The position numbers and the translations under genes were made by a program. Of a stretch of DNA of 10,129 nucleotides, positions 7,175 through 10,129 are shown piece by piece (the first letter of the stretch is position 1; each line of letters begins with the position of its first letter). The notes below the pieces were generated by a model that saw only the letters and a list, made by a program, of their open reading frames with translations, searched no databases and had not been told where the DNA came from. The stretch covers positions 1 through 10,129 of the forward strand of contig JBLHKE010000249.1 in NCBI GenBank assembly GCA_047619485.1, read 5' to 3'. The stretch is from JBLHKE01 sp047619485. GTDB taxonomy: Bacteria; Verrucomicrobiota; Verrucomicrobiia; Verrucomicrobiales; DEV007.

Positions 7175-7274
7175 GGTGGAGTGTTTGATTAAAGCTGAAA
7201 GGACTTTGCAGAGCCGGGAGGGATAATTTGGCGAATCGGATGCTGGTGGATTGCGATTTGTGCTAGGGTGATGG

Positions 7275-7766
7275 GTGAAGAAATGGGCTTCGATTTTAGT
7301 GATCATCATCAGCTTGGGCATTGGGTTTGTGCTTGGGGATAGTTGGCGACTCCGGGGGAATACGGGGGAATACGGGGGGATCGGCGGACGGTGCTCGAGG
7401 GGTTGAACTCGAGAGGCTGACGGCGATTTCTTCGAACGTGGCGGACCGATAAGGCGACGGTGTTTTGGATCTAAGTGCGCTTGCTGCGGAGGTGGCTGGC
7501 CGATCGGTGGATGAGCTCCTCGAACGCAAGATGTCGGTGCCTGGGCAGTTTGAGGTGTACACAAATATTTCATCGCTCGGGGCGGAGGAACTGCGCGAGC
7601 TGTTGGCTCGGATCACGAGGGAGGGGAATTCATCGCAGCTAGCCGCTGGAACGAGAATGATCGTGTGGCTGCGGAAGTGGCTCTCGATGGAGATGATTTG
7701 CCGGAGGCGGCGCGGCTTGCGCTTGCTGAGGCGATCGCTACTGCCGAGGATGGCCATTGGCGTTAA
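7275..7766 (+). pseudogene. Decayed gene for a membrane-anchored protein
   Basis: No single frame is intact, but three segments join into one plausible protein of roughly 160 residues. From GTG 7275 the frame gives a Lys-Lys start, a hydrophobic helix (WASILVIISISLGIGFVLG) and a short Gly-rich part, then stops at 7404. The next frame carries on with VELERLTAISSNVADR, a TAA at 7450-7452, and a soluble helical part (LSALAAEVAGRSVDELLERK; ELRELLARITREGN) to about 7640. The reading then returns to the first frame for RWNENDRVAAEVALDGDDLP and ends at TAA 7764. The first shift coincides with a 10-bp tandem repeat (7353-7382): removing one unit restores the frame. I do not recognise the family. The alternative is chance open frames, but the composition of the segments looks protein-like. 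Confidence 0.45.
7353..7382. repeat. 10-bp tandem repeat
   Basis: CGGGGGAATA occurs twice in a row (7353-7362 and 7363-7372), followed by a diverged third unit CGGGGGGATC (7373-7382). Because the unit is not a multiple of three, a gain or loss of one copy shifts the frame of the surrounding decayed gene, in the direction needed to explain its first frame change. Confidence 0.85.
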
Positions 7767-7791
7767 CTTCAGCTCCAGCTTCGATCGACCA

Positions 7792-7864
7792 TAACTTCGA
7801 TTTGCAATCGAAGCAGTTGTGCTCAGCGGCTTAGGCATTGGGCTTCGATTGCAAATCGAAGTTA
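7792..7864. repeat. 73-bp inverted repeat with self-palindromic arms
   Basis: The 23-bp arms at 7792-7814 and 7842-7864 are perfect inverted copies around a 27-base spacer. Each arm also contains its own hairpin: CTTCGATT-TGC-AATCGAAG on the left and CTTCGATT-GCA-AATCGAAG on the right. The left side is preceded by GGCGTTAACTTC (7759-7770), close to the reverse complement of GAAGTTACGCC on the right (7858-7868), so a second, outer partner for the right arm exists. No open frame covers it. It looks like a REP/BIME or miniature inverted-repeat element. No flanking target duplication was recognised. Confidence 0.9.
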
Positions 7865-8217
7865 CGCCAGCGCCTGCGGCGAACGAGGCTTTCGTGAGTC
7901 TCCGTAGTTGGGAATCAGGGGCGCTACGCCGCGGGTGCATCGCTTAGGTTAGCTGCAATGGGCGGGACGCTCACGCTGCTTGTGCCTACTTCATCTGGGC
8001 GATGAGGTTGCGGGGTTGATTGGTGGTGAGTTCTTCAGCTGCGCCCTTGCTTCCGCAACCGGTTAAAAGGGAGCGCGCGGCGATTGCCCAGAGTGCCAGT
8101 GGTGGAATCGATTTAATTTCAATGGGAATGAAGGTAGTCGGGTTCATTGAGTTGTATTTTTTCGTTGGGAGCGGCGCTTACTTGAACCCTTGCCGTGCTG
8201 GGGCTAACACTCCTCCT
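7865..8217. other. Noncoding stretch before the aldo/keto reductase
   Basis: About 350 bases with no convincing gene. The aldo/keto reductase frame is open upstream to 8020, but the 66 extra residues have no family resemblance and the family start motif lies at 8218. The first part is GC-rich with small dyads such as GCGCTACGCCGCGG (7920-7933); the last 100 bases are T-rich and probably contain the promoter, although no clear -35/-10 pair stands out. No RNA gene was recognised. Confidence 0.5.
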
Positions 8218-9258
8218 ATGAATCGACGACGCCTTGGAAAATCTGCGATCACTGTCTCCGACATCTGCCTCGGGACGATGACCTTTGGTGAACAATCCGA
8301 CGAGGCTGCGAGCTTCGCCATCATGGATCGTGCCTACGAGGCGGGGGTGAATTTCTTTGATCTCGCTGAGATTTATCCGGTGCCGCCGAGCAAGGACAAG
8401 GTTGGGCTCACCGAGGAGATCGTCGGCAAGTGGCTCAAGGACAAGCCGCGCGAGTCGATCGTGATTGCCACCAAGGTGACTGGTCCGGGGCACGGTTGGT
8501 TTGTGCCGCCGGTGCGCGAGGGGATGACGGCGTTGGATCGCCACCACATCGTGCGTGCGGTGGAGGGCAGCCTGCAGCGGCTCGGGACGGATTACATCGA
8601 CCTCTACCAGACGCACTGGCCGGATCACGGCATGCGTTATGAGGACACGCTGGCGGCGCTGACTGAGTTGGTTGAAGTGGGCAAGGTGCGGGTGATCGGC
8701 TGTAGCAACGAAACTTGTTGGGGTGTGATGAAGAGTTTGCAGGCGGCTGAATTGAACGATCTGCAGCGCTACGACACGATCCAGAACAATTTCTCGATGC
8801 TCAACCGTCGCTGCGAGAGCGAGCTCGCCCAGGTGTGCCGGCAGGAGCAGGTCAGCCTGTTGCCATATTCGCCACTGGCCGGCGGGGTGCTCTGCGGGAA
8901 ATACCAGAGCGGTGCGCTGCCCGACGGGGCGCGTTTTTCTTCCTATCTGAAGGACGGGGGCGAGCGGCAGAAAGTGATGGCCGGGCGCTTCGTGAACGAG
9001 CGCACGCTGGAGGCGACGGCGCGGTTTATGGCGATTGCCGATGGGCTCGGGATCAGTGTGGCCACGCTGGCGACCGCCTGGAGCAAGCAGCACGACTTCG
9101 TGGCGTCGACCATTGTCGGTGCCAGCGAACTCGCCCAACTAGACGACACGCTGGCGGCGGCGGATCTGGTGCTAGGGCAGGAAACGCTCGATGCGATCGA
9201 CCTGGTGGAAAGGGAGATTCCGCACAGTTACGGCGAAGACGGCTTGCGATTCTTGTAG
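8218..9258 (+). CDS. Aldo/keto reductase, Tas-like
   Basis: The 346-residue product is an NADPH-dependent aldo/keto reductase with a TIM-barrel fold, probably cytosolic, reducing an aldehyde or ketone that is not identifiable from sequence. The family start is seen as RRLGKSAITVSDICLGTMTF with FGEQ following (4-26). The catalytic tetrad is Asp48 and Tyr53 (FFDLAEIYP), Lys86 (IATKV) and His133 (QTHWP). Later motifs are IGCSNET (160-166), YSPLAGGVLCGKY (217-229) and the cofactor-binding ASTIVGAS (296-303). The length equals that of E. coli Tas, and YPVPP after the Asp-Tyr pair is a Tas feature. ATG 8218 is chosen because similarity begins there; CTCCTCCT before it is not a ribosome-binding site. 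The protein ends in IPHSYGEDGLRFL. A gene for a small membrane protein follows 94 bases downstream. Confidence 0.93.
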   Translation: MNRRRLGKSAITVSDICLGTMTFGEQSDEAASFAIMDRAYEAGVNFFDLAEIYPVPPSKDKVGLTEEIVGKWLKDKPRESIVIATKVTGPGHGWFVPPVREGMTALDRHHIVRAVEGSLQRLGTDYIDLYQTHWPDHGMRYEDTLAALTELVEVGKVRVIGCSNETCWGVMKSLQAAELNDLQRYDTIQNNFSMLNRRCESELAQVCRQEQVSLLPYSPLAGGVLCGKYQSGALPDGARFSSYLKDGGERQKVMAGRFVNERTLEATARFMAIADGLGISVATLATAWSKQHDFVASTIVGASELAQLDDTLAAADLVLGQETLDAIDLVEREIPHSYGEDGLRFL

Positions 9259-9352
9259 GCTTGGGGCAAGACTTGCGGAACCCGATTCCTATTTGCAACG
9301 TAATGGTTCACCATTGAGCCGCTGATCGGTGCCAGCCAACCCGCTACTTCTC

Positions 9353-9715
9353 ATGAACATCATTTTCTATAAAGTCCTCCACCTAGTTGGAGTCATCAGC
9401 CTTTTCATTGGGCTCGCCTCTGCGCTGATGCCGGCCGATTCGCCGCATCGCAAAATTGGACTGCGTTTTCATGGCGCTGGTTTGCTACTGCTGTTGGTGG
9501 CGGGTTTTGGTCTGATTGCGAAGCTCCCGTATGGTTTCGAGTGGTGGGTGATCGTGAAGATGATCCTGTGGCTCGGCTTTGGTGCGATGCCGCTGATTGG
9601 CAAGCGCGGGTTGATGCCGGCGCCGGCTGCCTGGGGGCTCGCGCTGCTGTTTGGCACCATCGCGATCCTACTTGGCACGACGAATGGCAATCTTGGATTG
9701 CTGTTTGCGAAGTGA
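9353..9715 (+). CDS. Small four-helix integral membrane protein, unknown function
   Basis: The 120-residue product has four hydrophobic helices at about 4-26, 38-57, 63-83 and 92-109, with short basic or polar loops (SPHRKIG, GKRG). No signal peptide cleavage site is evident and the first helix likely acts as anchor. His10 in helix 1 and His40 at the start of helix 2 could be functional. The LHLVG pattern of helix 1 recalls small bundles such as SirB or CopD/HemJ-type proteins, but I would not assign a family. GTG 9329 would add eight residues; ATG 9353 is preferred because the hydrophobic protein begins there. Neither has a Shine-Dalgarno motif. Spacing from the aldo/keto reductase allows, but does not prove, co-transcription. 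Confidence 0.75.
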   Translation: MNIIFYKVLHLVGVISLFIGLASALMPADSPHRKIGLRFHGAGLLLLLVAGFGLIAKLPYGFEWWVIVKMILWLGFGAMPLIGKRGLMPAPAAWGLALLFGTIAILLGTTNGNLGLLFAK

Positions 9716-10129
9716 GACGAGGTGCCGCGGATGGGGGCTCGGGCAGCTGATCTTGGCTACCTCCCAGGGCTAAAGCAGGGGCGTCTGTCGAACGAAGGGC
9801 AGGGTTCTGAGCTGGTTCTTAGACTCCTAGTAGCGGTCACATAGCCGGCTGCGTCCTTTGAATCGATCCCATTTTCTGATGGCCAGTGCGTGAATGAAAT
9901 CTAAGGGGGGCTACCTTGTCGGAGAAAACACAGGCCATGCGCAAACCGGGCTGCTGTTTCGAACGCAGCCTAAAGGCTACGCCACATGGCTTCGTCCTTC
10001 TTAAGAGCCTATTGGTCACCGCCCCCGGCTTCCACAAACGGCTTTCTGAAAGAGGCTAGGCAATGGAGATGCCAACTCTCGTTGCCGTGCAACACAGACG
10101 CCACACCAACCTTGTAGTCTAGCTCTGTC
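9716..10129. other. Right end without a recognised gene
   Basis: These 414 bases contain stops in all useful frames. The longest frame is 66 codons on the minus strand (9837-10037), with Arg/Lys-rich content unlike any family I know. Visible structure includes CAGGGGCGTCT (9776-9786), a palindrome at 9964-9981 and CTTTC-T-GAAAG (10042-10052). From about 9961 the plus strand becomes C-rich (38 G, 55 C to the end), opposite to the rest of the window. No tRNA, tmRNA, SRP RNA or RNase P signature was found. Confidence 0.5.
9964..9981. repeat. REP-like palindrome
   Basis: CGCAGCC-TAAA-GGCTACG is an imperfect palindrome with one mismatch and a four-base centre, lying in noncoding DNA. It resembles repetitive extragenic palindromes of the kind moved by RAYT-type transposases, but no such transposase is in the window. 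Confidence 0.45.

Noticed and set aside
7353..7382. A short CRISPR-like or iteron array
   Set aside because: The repeats are contiguous 10-mers without spacers and only about three copies; a simple tandem repeat fits.
7465..7794. An intact 109-residue gene starting at TTG 7465
   Set aside because: The first half looks protein-like, but after about 7640 the frame turns Arg-rich and another frame carries the sensible reading; better explained as part of a decayed gene.
8020..8217. A 66-residue N-terminal extension of the aldo/keto reductase
   Set aside because: The frame is open, but the family's conserved start (RRLGKS) begins right after ATG 8218, and the extension looks like translated spacer.
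9945..9970. A tRNA T-arm-like piece (GCTGC, TTCGAA, GCAGC)
   Set aside because: The loop is ten bases rather than seven, and no acceptor, D or anticodon arm is placed around it.
9837..10037. A 66-codon minus-strand frame at the right end
   Set aside because: No start signal, no recognisable motif, and it overlaps palindromes; probably a chance frame.

Overview
The window looks like ordinary chromosomal DNA from a Gram-negative-type bacterium, most likely of the PVC group and plausibly Verrucomicrobiota. That placement rests on the style of the two gyrase proteins (a GyrB of 890 residues with a long C-terminal insert; a GyrA quinolone pocket reading HPHGDGAIYP), on starts without Shine-Dalgarno motifs, and on spacers full of short dispersed repeats. 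It is inferred from memory of these families, not from a search.

Layout. The left half is two minus-strand genes: gyrA (1-2516, its last residues lie off the left edge) and gyrB (2761-5433). gyrB comes first in transcription order. Together they encode the A2B2 DNA gyrase. Their 244-base spacer is a mosaic of repeats: a CGCGAAT unit that recurs at 7095-7137, a CTTCG hairpin, a GGC-TGAAC-GCC hairpin and a heptanucleotide tandem repeat touching the gyrB stop codon. An AT-rich divergent promoter region (5434-5652) separates gyrB from a plus-strand flavoprotein disulfide oxidoreductase (5653-7071) of the Lpd/MerA/glutathione reductase family, whose residues suggest NADPH use.

From 7072 to 8217 there is no intact gene. 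This stretch holds the second CGCGAAT unit, a decayed gene for a membrane-anchored protein (7275-7766) apparently broken by a 10-bp repeat expansion, and a 73-bp inverted repeat whose arms are themselves hairpins. Then come a Tas-like aldo/keto reductase (8218-9258) and a small four-helix membrane protein (9353-9715), followed by a 414-base right end with no recognisable gene.

The plus strand is G-rich over C across genes on both strands and in noncoding DNA. It is therefore probably the leading strand, which places gyrB and gyrA head-on to replication. I see no prophage, CRISPR, secretion or defence system. The points most worth checking are the repeat families, the strand asymmetry, the codon drift at the 3' ends of both gyrase genes, the GyrA drug-pocket residues and the decayed gene.
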